Positions 1 through 15,406 of a stretch of DNA of 30,000 bases are shown here, piece after piece; position 1 is the stretch's first letter, and the number at the start of each line of letters is the position of its first letter. The stretch lies in the NCBI GenBank assembly GCA_009746045.1, contig RPFO01000123.1, positions 1,250,410 through 1,280,409 of the forward strand, given 5' to 3'. A program made the position numbers and the translations under genes. The notes beneath the pieces are model-generated. The model was not told where the DNA came from, searched no databases, and saw nothing but the letters and a program-made list of their open reading frames with translations. Origin of the DNA: Mesostigma viride. Lineage: Eukaryota; Streptophyta; Mesostigmatophyceae; Mesostigmatales; Mesostigmataceae.

Positions 1-7533
<7,533 letters not shown>

Positions 7534-7606
7534 TACTATTATTATTATTACTATTATTACTGTTGTAATTATTATTATTACTATTATTATTGTTATTATT
7601 ATTATT
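7534..7606. repeat. Degenerate ATT/ACT-rich border of the GAT array
   Basis: The GAT array passes into 70 bases of mixed TAT, TAC, TTA and TGT triplets that keep a three-base rhythm. On the minus strand it reads as AAT/AAC/AGT triplets. It looks like an older, diverged simple-repeat segment from which the GAT array may have grown, or the proximal part of a minus-strand retroelement tail. Confidence 0.8.
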
Positions 7607-8525
7607 TGCACGTGACTGCGCCATGTGGGTGCCAATAAAGGAACCTTCAACCCCTATACATGATGGGGAGGGAGGGCGCCCTAGCTTCTCTCGCGGCCTC
7701 AAGCGGGCAGGCCACGGATGACTCTCTCTGCATCATGGTGCAGGCCCAACTGTGGGTGCAATAAAGCTTCAATGTAGCAAAAGCATAGAGGATGCAGCAA
7801 GGCTACCCCATGGTCCAGTGCCCACAGACAGGCTTGGAACACATTTAGAGGCGCCGGTTTGGGAGAGTATAAATTGGTCGTCTCCTGGAGCCTGAGGGTA
7901 TAATAATTCATGATAATCGTCAATCTGGATAATAAGACTTCCTACAGTATTTCATCATAACAGCCAGTGTTGTTTGTGACTTATGCTGTTGTTTCACCTG
8001 TTATGAAGTCTTTGTCGCGTGCAAACCCCCCATCCCAGCTTCATTTAGTTGCCCGGCAGCTGCTGGCATGAATATGAGAAAACGCGACCCATTTCTACTT
8101 CCAATTTTTTTATTTGCTTCATGCTTTTGTTTCATTCTCCCTATCCCATTGGATTGTTGCGTTTTTCTATATTCTGGGTGCAGGAGAACCTTGTGATGTG
8201 GATGCCAGAGTCAAGCCTCACTCTGCAAGAAATGGGGTGGACGAGCTGATCGATGCTTGTGGTGATACCCAAGTGCGATTGGGGAAAGGTGGAAGCCATG
8301 TCTAGCCTATGTTTTTTATTCAGGAGTTTTTCGAACCATCCATATGGGCACATACGGGGCAAGTTTGGGGCCTGGCAGCATGATCTCACACATGCGGTGC
8401 CAGCTAGCTATCCCTTGATGTGATGCAAACTTTTTGGAAGACACAGTTGTTTTTTTGTATGGCGAGGTCTCGCAGCCCCCGCAACGTCACTAGCTGGTGC
8501 CATCCATGTATATAGTGGTCTCACT
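7607..8525. other. Unassigned intergenic stretch
   Basis: No convincing gene is visible. The short open frames on both strands (for example minus 7699-7923 and plus 8049-8305) match no family I recognise. A 14-base motif, TTATTGCACCCACA on the minus strand, occurs at 7752-7765. A variant with one extra G occurs at 7626-7640, and the motif recurs in the 3' part of the retroelement near 23559. The stretch may therefore contain old retroelement 3' sequence. Confidence 0.5.
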
Positions 8526-8991
8526 TACCGTAGTGGTCAAAATCACTTTGCGACAAACCTCTTTGCGAATCGACCTCGCAAACTACTTTTCATGGGCTTC
8601 ATTTTGGGTCGCAAAGTTCAAAACTAACCGCGTCGCGCCTGCGCCGTGCCGCACGCAGACAGGTAGAACGAACGCGTGGCGCCAAAACTTTCGCGCCTTT
8701 TGTCACTTGTCATGCGAAAGCCAAAGGTTTAGGCTTGTGCAGCCATGCACGTTGTCTTGGCACGATGGCAGAAGAGCGGGGAGGCCGGCAGGCCAGCAGG
8801 CAGTCAACTGAAGCCTGCTGGCCTATAAATTTACAACATCGAGTACCTGCCAGTTGCCACTGACCATAAACAAGTCGATGGGCTCGCAAACCTAAAACCT
8901 TGCCTTCATTTTGGGTCGCAAACTATAAATTTCACCCTGTTTTGGGGTCGCAAAGTAGGTTTGTCGCAAAGTGATTTTGACCACTACGGTA
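8526..8991. mobile_element. 466-bp MITE-like element with perfect 35-bp terminal inverted repeats
   Basis: Bases 8526-8560 and 8957-8991 are exact reverse complements over 35 bases; the left end begins TACCGTAGTGGTCAAAATCA. The outermost TA at each side may be a TA target-site duplication, as in Tc1/mariner-type elements. Internally there are further inverted or repeated pieces built on TTTTGGGTCGCAAA (around 8603, 8911 and 8940). There is no transposase frame, so the element is non-autonomous. An 8-base TATATAGT occurs on both sides (8510-8517 and 8998-9005), which is an alternative duplication if the element is longer than the perfect repeats. Confidence 0.88.
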
Positions 8992-9002
8992 ATTAATATA
9001 TA

Positions 9003-9044
9003 GTATTCTCCCGATTTTTGGCCTGCGCTGGTTGTCTCCTTGTA
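9003..9044 (+). repeat. Short fragment of the foldback-element family
   Basis: The stretch ATTCTCCCGATTTTTGGCCT followed by GCGCTGGTTGTCTCCTTG matches, with a few differences, the reverse complement of 10786-10827 inside the foldback element. It begins 12 bases after the 466-bp inverted-repeat element. Confidence 0.7.
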
Positions 9045-9387
9045 GGCTCCTAGTAGGCTCCGGATTTTTGCCTTTGCACCGTGTGGGCAAAGCTTGGACG
9101 TTTGGCAACATGGCATGGCTAACATAATGACTGGCTAGCTAGACCTTTTCAGTGGTTTCTCATTAATTTGTGGGTATTTCCTCGTAAATGGTGGGAGAGC
9201 GATCGCAGCAATGGTGCTCACCACTAGACACTCCCGGCTAGTTAGGCTTGAAACACACGCCCTGATCAAGCAATATTGATGTTTCTGGCCCCGCCGTCTA
9301 GGTTATCTAGTTTACCTCGCTCGTCGCGTAAGCCTGGGCCATAATTTCAATGGACAAGCTCGGCTACACGTTTCCATCAAGTGATCC
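9045..9387. other. Unassigned spacer
   Basis: Between the foldback fragments I see no gene, no sizeable inverted repeat and no recognisable domain in any frame. Confidence 0.5.
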
Positions 9388-9516
9388 ATTCATATTCATC
9401 GAATCTTGAACGACTTGGAAACGTGGAAATTAAAGATAATGGCAGGCTCGAGCTACCATGGTCCGGATTGTCCCGATCAATTTCTAGCTGGCCCGCGCTG
9501 GTACGTTGTCTCCTTG
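9388..9516 (+). repeat. Diverged partial copy of the foldback element arm
   Basis: From TTCATATTCATCGAATCTTG through GGCAGGCTCGAGCTACCATG to GTTGTCTCCTTG this stretch is highly similar to the reverse complement of 10786-10885. It matches more than 100 bases of one arm of the 10616-11106 element, with small indels. The rest of the element is missing, so this is a truncated or eroded copy. Confidence 0.75.
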
Positions 9517-9929
9517 AAATAGATCAGTACTTAGTAGGGTACGTTAATCCCCTTCATGCAGGATTCTTACCTCGGGATCTGCATGCAGCACGCCTGCACG
9601 ACCTCGTCCGCACCCTGCCCAGGCCGTCCACCGTTGCTTGCCCCGGGACACACCCGGCGTGTCGATCCAACGTCATCAACTGGTCCCAATGTCAAATCTC
9701 GAGCCCGCGTTCATGAAAAACAATAAAATACAGGCCTGCCTACGTACGCGCCGCGGGTATACTACACTGTGCCGACTGGATGGGCCTGCATGCGAGCGTG
9801 GACGATCGGGGTGGGCTTGGCTTCACTCAGATTCCCTTTCGATCAAGAGGAGAGTGTGGGGTCTAGCTAGCTGCATCCCGCGCCCTCCCCATGAACCCTC
9901 TGTTCACACTTGTTCCAGCCCTTTACGCC

Positions 9930-10625
9930 ATCGCCCTCCGCCACCATGCAGCTGTTAATTTGCCCCGCAACCCCTCGTCATGCCTGGTGGGTGCATGCGG
10001 CATGCGGCAGCTGCGGGCAATTGCTCTCGAGACACGTACTGGGGCGCACTACATCGCGCGCATGGGCGGGCAGCATAACATACCAGAACTCGATCGTTCC
10101 TCTATCTGGACATACCGCTCTTCTCCGCGCCGGTGGCCGGTGTGTGCCATGGTTCAGTCAGTCTTTCCCCACTATCTCCACAATCAAGTGCGAGGACGCG
10201 GATGGGGCCGCCCTCTACTCACCCAACCACGTACGGCCCGATATTACCGTGCTCGATCTACTACAAGTGATAGGCAGCTAGGGTTGCCGCGCCATCTAGC
10301 TTATCAACATCATGTCTCCATGGCTCCGCCGCTCTCCGGTCAGTCGACACATCCTCCGGGCATGCATGCATGTACTGTGGATGGGCCGGCGCTGCTGCCG
10401 CTGCATGCATGTGGCTGAGCGCAACAAATTCGCCTCCTACGGCAATGTGGGGCCCCACCGGGTCATCCCCTTTGTCCTTGAGGAGTTTGGGGCCATGGGC
10501 GCCCAAAGACAGCGGACTAATCTTCACGAGTGCTGCCAGCGGCGTGAAGACCGCCGCGGTCGACCTCGAGGCCAGCCCGTGGTCTGCCCGGACATGGTCC
10601 TCGCACTGGCGGTTATATTGAGACA
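9930..10625 (+). pseudogene. Decayed C-terminal region of a LINE-type reverse transcriptase ORF
   Basis: Three blocks in order look like the region downstream of the reverse transcriptase in non-LTR retrotransposon ORF2. They are a segment with H, C and C residues (residues RHAWWVHAACGSCGQLLSRH, about 9981-10040), a RPDITVLD block (about 10228-10251), and NKFASYGNVGPHR / IPFVLEEFGAMG (about 10426-10500). A shift of frame then leads to SPWSARTWSSHWRLY ending at the stop near 10620. The first three blocks share one frame, interrupted by two stops (about 10279 and 10297). The block order and the PFVxExFGxxG and SWxSxW-like patterns are typical of such tails. The reverse transcriptase core and endonuclease are absent. 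The foldback element begins exactly at its end. Confidence 0.55.
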
Positions 10626-11106
10626 TCTATATTTGAGATTGCATATGCATGCAAGCCAGCATTTAGTTTACTATTTGTTGCTCAGTTGCAATATGCATGC
10701 ATGATGTGATATGCATGCATGCGCATTCATTCCTTCACTCGCCCGCCCGCCCGTCTGCCCGCACCCATGCATGTGGAATGTATATCAAGGAGACAACCAG
10801 CACAGGCCAGAAATATCGGGAGAATCCGGACCATGGTAGCTCGAGCCTGCCGTTATATCTTTTCCGCGTTTTCGAGTCGTTCAGGATGATATCATCCTGA
10901 CTGAACGACTCGAAAACGCAGATATACGTTCATATTCATATGAATATGAACGTATGTGTACTTGGTATGTGTACGTACAGGCGCTGGCAGGCGGGCAGGC
11001 GTGCGGGCGAGTGAAGGAATGAATGTGCATGCATATTGTCGAGGCAAGCAACAAACAGTGAACTCAGATGCTGGCTTGCATATGCAAGATTGTAGATGTC
11101 TCAATA
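10616..11106. mobile_element. 491-bp foldback (long palindromic) element
   Basis: The ends are inverted copies: TATTGAGACATCTA at 10616 and TAGATGTCTCAATA ending at 11106. The inversion continues inward over most of the length: the ATGCAAGCCAGCAT block pairs with GATGCTGGCTTGCAT, and CATTCATTCCTTCACTCGCC pairs with its complement near 11000-11020. Near the middle, 10866-10884 and 10901-10919 are perfect 19-base inverted repeats enclosing the 20-base palindrome 10881-10900. A second perfect 32-base palindrome lies at 10924-10955. No coding capacity is seen. Flanking TA may be the target duplication. Partial relatives lie at 9003-9044 and 9388-9516. Confidence 0.82.
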
Positions 11107-11601
11107 AAACATGAAAATTGTGAACACATAGGTGTCAGAACACTAGCCCTAGCTAGCCCTAGCCACGAGCCACGTGCGAGGTAGCCATGGCTGACGGCGG
11201 ACTAGCTCATAACTTTCACGTTTGAGCACAGAATTTAGCCGTGAATATCACTATCGCTTCGTCTTTCTAAGCGCACATGCTGATATAATTTTCCTAATCT
11301 ATTACGCAATATATGACGAGCAAACGCTCGATCCTCGGCGACGCAACGCAGGTTGGCGCATGCGCTCGGCCATGAAAATACGTCTGCAGCCCAGGCTGCA
11401 GCTTCGCCCTCAGGCCCGGCAGGCAGCGGTGACACTAGTCGTGCACTAGCTGGTGGTCGCCCCAGCAACCTCCCGGGCTCCATGCCTCGCCATCGATCGG
11501 CATCGCCTGCACCCTAAACGCACAGGTCTGCTCAGCCGACAAAACAGGAGGGTCTTCACGCCCCTCAGAACCGCGCTTTCGGCCCCAACCTTTCCAGGTC
11601 G

Positions 11602-12873
11602 ATGATCACGACTGGACTAACATGCATGTCTCCGTCCGGACGTAGATGCTATGCACTGCATCTTCTTCGGGGCTACGCCTCGCTTTACGACCTGTGCCTC
11701 CATCTCCACGACATCAATCGCCTCATCTGCACCAACATGCAGCGGCCGCTGGCACAACATCAGCCAGCTGTACGGGTGCCCCCGCCCCCAACTCCAGCAT
11801 GCCGTCCTCAACTCCCTTCTCCAGCGCTCTGATGGCGAGATCTGGGCTCCATCCAGATGTCTCCGCCCCCACACTTCGTTCCATCAGTCCTTATGGAAGC
11901 CTTTCAGCAGCACAGTCCTTATGGAAGCCTTTCTCCTGTTGTGCACACACAGGGATTAAAAGCACTTCGGTGCTCCGTGACTCCCCAACGGGAGCACGAG
12001 TTTAATTAATTAATTAATTAATTTCAGCAGCACGTGACCCCCCTTGCCGCCGATTTGGCAGCAATGGGCGGCACGCTGGCTACTGAACTTCCTCACCTCT
12101 CCACCACCGTCGCTTCCACCTCCACTGCCATTTCCGCCTCCACTGCCGACATCAAAGCCCAGCTCCTTGACCTCGACCAGCGCCTTCAAGTCACCGCCAC
12201 CGCCCTTGAGTGCTTGCCATGACACCGCAGGCCTCACCGCCTGGAGGCGGTGAAGGACATCGCTGCCCAGCTAGCTAGCCGGCACCTGCTGGCCCGTCCG
12301 GTGATGCTCCCTCCAACTGGGTGGACTTGCATCACACCACCTCCACCACCTCCACCATGGCGGCACAACTCAAGCAACAAGCCCTCGACCTTCGGGAGGA
12401 GGCCGACATCACCCAGCGCAGCCACAATGTCATCGTCAAGCACTTCGACCAGCCGGCAGGTGAGACCTCGACGAGCCTTCTCACGGCATTTAAGCGCGAC
12501 ATTCTCGCCCCCATGTGCACAACTCACTGGTGAGCTGCGGATGTCGGCTGTCCGCCTCCCCCGCGCGCGGGGTAAGGCTGGCCCGGCACCCGTGCTCCTC
12601 ACCTTTAAGTAAATGGCGGACAAGCTGGCGTTCCTTAAATGCCGCAAGAGGCTATCGGAGTAGCTAGACTCGCTTCACGCTGGACGACGACTTGACCCTG
12701 GCCCAGCAACAGCGGCAACGCGAGCTATGCGGCCGACCTACCTTCAGCTCCGGCAGAGCGCAGGGGGTAAGCCGGTATACTGGAGGGGGGCGGTCATCCA
12801 CGTTGACCACAAGCCCTGGCAGGCCCCTCCTGCCACCTCAGACTAGGGAATATATACCAGTAGTGTAGATTAG
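11602..12873 (+). pseudogene. LINE ORF1-like pseudogene (copy A)
   Basis: Stops and frameshifts break this copy, but it aligns block by block with the intact 346-residue protein encoded at 23786-24826. VLMEAFQQHVTPLAADL (restored only by ignoring the 11914-12033 insertion) matches the intact [32 protein letters not shown] matches [20 protein letters not shown] matches [26 protein letters not shown] matches [18 protein letters not shown]. Both end in a GAT-TAG (Asp-stop) context. The middle (12060-12180) is a Ser/Thr/Ala-rich heptad-like segment in the position of the coiled coil. It encodes no functional product. Confidence 0.78.
11914..12021 (+). mobile_element. Short 5'-truncated LINE 3' end with (TTAA)n tail (copy D)
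   Basis: An insertion of about 108 bp lies between two copies of TTTCAGCAGCAC (11902-11913 and 12022-12033), a 12-bp target-site duplication. It interrupts the copy A ORF1 between codons that read continuously when it is removed. Its last part, CTCCTGTTGTGCACACACAG to GTGCTCCGTGACTCCCC, is nearly identical to the 3' end of the element at 23383-23470. The hairpin CTCCC-CAAC-GGGAG (11981-11994) and a TTAA-repeat tail follow. Its first 20 bases copy the adjoining target sequence (CAGTCCTTATGGAAGCCTTT at 11885 and 11913), so the 5' junction has a templated or tandem-duplicated filler. Confidence 0.85.
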
Positions 12874-12906
12874 TCAGGCTTAGCCTAGCATGTGGCCCAC
12901 GCGCAT

Positions 12907-13540
12907 TAATTAAATTAAATTAAATTAAATTATAACATTCCTCCGTTGGGAGGTCATGTAGCACATATTCCATGATGGATGGGGTGGAGGAAGCCGCGTA
13001 ATCGAACTATCCTAACTCTAAGCTATCTAGGCTAGAAAATCCTAACTACACTTTTCATCATTTGAAACGCCGCCTCCGCTTGGGGGGAGGGGGCTTGCCC
13101 ACAGGGTCGGGCGTGTGCGCCTTGACAATCCTCTTCCACCGCGTCTTGTCCTGCATGGCAGTCCAAAGACGGGAGAGAGAGTGGATGCGGTGCTCAAACT
13201 GGGCTGGGACCACTAGGTCGTCCAGCAACATCTGGACGTAGGTCGTGACAGGTTTCCCTACCCTTAAATTGGGAATGCCCTCGGGGCCAGGCCAGGTCAG
13301 AATGTGTCGCCCTGGCTGGCCAAGCCGCTGGGGGCCGGCCAGACCAAGGGCGGTATCAACCTGGCTGGTGCGGGCAAGGTGTCCTACAAATGCTATCCTA
13401 CGCTGCCTAATCTCGTCCGAAATACGGGGCATGCCATGATACAAAGACTCTGATGACGGACGCTCTGAAAACCCTAGGTTAAGGACCTGTCGGAGCATCC
13501 TGTAAACCGTGCCGTCTAGCCTAGCTGCCAGTTTGAGTGG
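12907..13540 (-). mobile_element. 5'-truncated LINE fragment with ORF2 C-terminus, 3' hairpin and (AATTT)n tail (copy C)
   Basis: The fragment is bounded by the 15-bp duplication GTGGCCCACGCGCAT at 12892-12906 and 13541-13555. On the minus strand it begins inside ORF2, runs through about 150 bases of 3' UTR, and ends with GTGCTACATGAC, the hairpin CCTCC-CAAC-GGAGG (12940-12953) and a run of (AATTT) units. The structure is that of a typical 5'-truncated target-primed insertion. It sits in the 3' region of copy A, so it is younger than copy A. Confidence 0.92.
13058..13540 (-). pseudogene. C-terminal fragment of LINE ORF2 (post-reverse-transcriptase region)
   Basis: An open frame of about 160 residues carries SDEIRQRRIAFVGHLARTS, the RRxxxxGHxxR motif common to the tails of LINE and group II-like reverse transcriptases. 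It continues with a basic stretch that ends in a proline/lysine/arginine cluster before the stop at 13058. The apparent start codon and first five residues (MRVGH) come from the target-site duplication, so the frame only looks like a complete 165-residue gene. No catalytic reverse transcriptase motif is present. Confidence 0.8.
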
Positions 13541-13949
13541 GTGGCCCACGCGCATGTGCGCCCATAATGGCCCCCATGGATGATGCCTTCAGAATTTAGC
13601 CAAGCCATGCCTGTAATGGGACCTCCCATGGATATGTTGCATTAAGAATTTAGCCATGCTATGCCTATGCAGAGAGATGCTCTCTGTTGAGAAGCCATGC
13701 CAGGTAGCTCTTGTATTCTGATTTCGATTGTATAGCTATGATGATCTTCCCCCACACGACAGGCTCCCCCTTAGCTCCAGGGGCATAGCTTGATATATCA
13801 TGGGGGTGCAGGTGCCCTGGCGCACCTAGAGCAAGGGTAGTTTACATTCCCACCCTTGCAGGAAGTAGCCTAGAATGTATTAAAAGCCATATGCCCCTTC
13901 TCAGCCCCTGGATATGTGCTACATGTACTCCCCACGGAGTTATGTTCCT

Positions 13950-14268
13950 AATGAATGAATGAATGAATGAATGAATGAATGAATGAATGAATGAATGAAT
14001 GAATGAATGAATGAATGAATGAATGAATGAATGAATGAATGAATGAATGAATGAATGAATGAATGAATGAATGAATGAATGAATGAATGAATGAATGAAT
14101 GAATGAATGAATGAATGAATGAATGAATGAATGAATGAATGAATGAATGAATGAATGAATGAATGAATGAATGAATGAATGAATGAATGAATGAATGAAT
14201 GAATGAATGAATGAATGAATGAATGAATGAATGAATGAATGAATGAATGAATGAATGAATGAATGAAT
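13950..14268 (+). repeat. (AATG)n tetranucleotide array as retroelement tail
   Basis: About 80 perfect AATG (GAAT) units start ten bases after the conserved LINE 3' hairpin at 13927-13940. The position matches the short (TTAA)n and (AATTT)n tails of the nested copies, so it is most simply an expanded retrotransposon tail. The minus-strand frames rich in Ile-His-Ser-Phe are translations of this repeat. Confidence 0.97.
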
Positions 14269-15080
14269 AGGTAAATGTACTGAAACCAATGAACGCTCCA
14301 TGACTTTATTAACTTTTGTGAGATACAAAACATGTGTCTGGCGCCCAGAAACATAGCTGTGATCAGAATAGCTGTGAGAAAAGCAAAAGACATCATAATG
14401 CTTTCAAAAAATGTTATTTTTACACATCGTTCTTGCCATTAAGAGAAACCTCAGTATTGACCCTTACAAACCTCAGTATTGACCCTTGTATAAGCAGGTG
14501 GATCTGAAAGGCATACATATGTGAAGCAAGAAATCTTGCAACTGTCTACACATCTGACCTACACACTTGAGTGCCACATCAGAATACACACTTGAGTGAA
14601 AAACAAACCCTTGTACAAAAATCATGCTATGTGAAACCGCTAAAACCGATGAGGCAACCAGCACGGATCTAGGCCCAACAAACTTATACGGAGATTCTTG
14701 TTACATGGAGCATTTCAGATCAAGGGCCGGGTGCACACCGCATTGATAACAAAATGCAGCCACACCTGGCTTATAAGACAATCACAATAAATTATGGCAG
14801 TTGTGAACATCAATTGCCAGATAATTGAGGGCTCCCATGAACAGAAAAGTGAAGAAGAAAAGCTATTGAGAATGCTGTGCTGGTAAATACAGACGGCCTT
14901 TCCCCCCTATACATCCACCAGTTGATGAAACTTCATGGCTCTCGCTACATGTGATGCTAGTAAGCCCAGCGCACTAAACAGCGCACAAACTAATGGAATC
15001 AGCTGCGTGCATGGAGCGCGTGCACACCTGGGCATGCCCTGGATTGTGGAGCCACGAACCGGTGGTGGTCCATCAGACCA
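14269..15080 (-). other. Probable 3' UTR of the sterol glucosyltransferase gene and downstream sequence
   Basis: Downstream of the stop at 15081 (minus strand) the sequence is more AT-rich and has no reliable frame. Several possible polyadenylation signals are present on the minus strand: TGTAA, the usual chlorophyte signal, at 14701-14705 and 14463-14467, and AATAAA at 14304-14309. I cannot tell which is used. A 22-base tandem duplication (AAACCTCAGTATTGACCCTT core) lies at 14446-14488, and ACACACTTGAGTG is repeated near 14570 and 14587. Confidence 0.5.
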
Positions 15081-15406
15081 TCAACCGTCTTCGTCCTTGC
15101 CCTTTTCTTTGTCTTTGGCCTTCTTTTCCTTTGCCGCCTTTGCCGCCTCCATCCGTTCGAGCATTATCGCGTTGTAGCGGTCCCGCACCGCCTGCACCTT
15201 CTCCTGGGAATGCGACAGCGACGACCTCGTGCCATCGCCCACCGGGCTCAAGGGGGTGAGGTTCCCCCCCGCGTGCGACCGCTCCCACTGCTGCTTGGCC
15301 GCGTTCCATATCGCCGCCGGCGTGGCCAGCGCGCCCTCGGTCGTCTTGGAGACAAAGCCCAGCACGCCGCTGACTGGTTTGAGCACGACGCCCACCAGCC
15401 CTTTGA
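15081..15406 (-). CDS. Exon 15: last Gly-rich repeat, charged coiled coil and stop
   Basis: Acceptor GCCCGCAG|TCAAAG. The exon encodes [20 protein letters not shown], then KTTEGAL, a Ser-rich linker and a Lys/Glu/Ala-rich helix ([20 protein letters not shown] followed by a lysine-rich tail) ending in DEDG and TGA at 15081-15083. The tail is probably a solvent-exposed coiled coil. Confidence 0.93.

Larger units (their letters stand above)
11166..14268 (+). mobile_element. Relict ORF1-only LINE-like retroelement with an (AATG)n tail (copy A), carrying two nested insertions
   Basis: The presumed 5' end holds ATGGCTGACGGCGG at 11187, which is also found about 20 bases inside the 5' end of the complete element at 25300 (minus strand). 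An ORF1-like pseudogene follows (11602-12873), then a 3' region, then a terminal motif GTGCTACATG with hairpin ACTCC-CCAC-GGAGT (13927-13940), then the (AATG)n tail. Removing the two nested insertions leaves roughly 2.0 kb to the start of the tail, against 1.9 kb for the intact copy. Both have about 0.4 kb between the ORF1 stop and the 3' tail and no ORF2. I could not find a target-site duplication, so the 5' boundary is approximate and this copy is probably old. Confidence 0.65.

Noticed and set aside
11149-11165. CCCTAGCTAGCCCTAGCC as interstitial telomere sequence
   Set aside because: It is only two imperfect units, does not match a known telomere repeat, and lies in generally CTAG-rich sequence.
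13058-13555. A complete 165-residue host gene on the minus strand
   Set aside because: Its start codon lies in the target-site duplication and its body is a truncated LINE ORF2 tail.
13842-14396. Minus-strand frames of repeated Ile-His-Ser-Phe
   Set aside because: They translate the (AATG)n tail; the repeat is explained as a retroelement tail.
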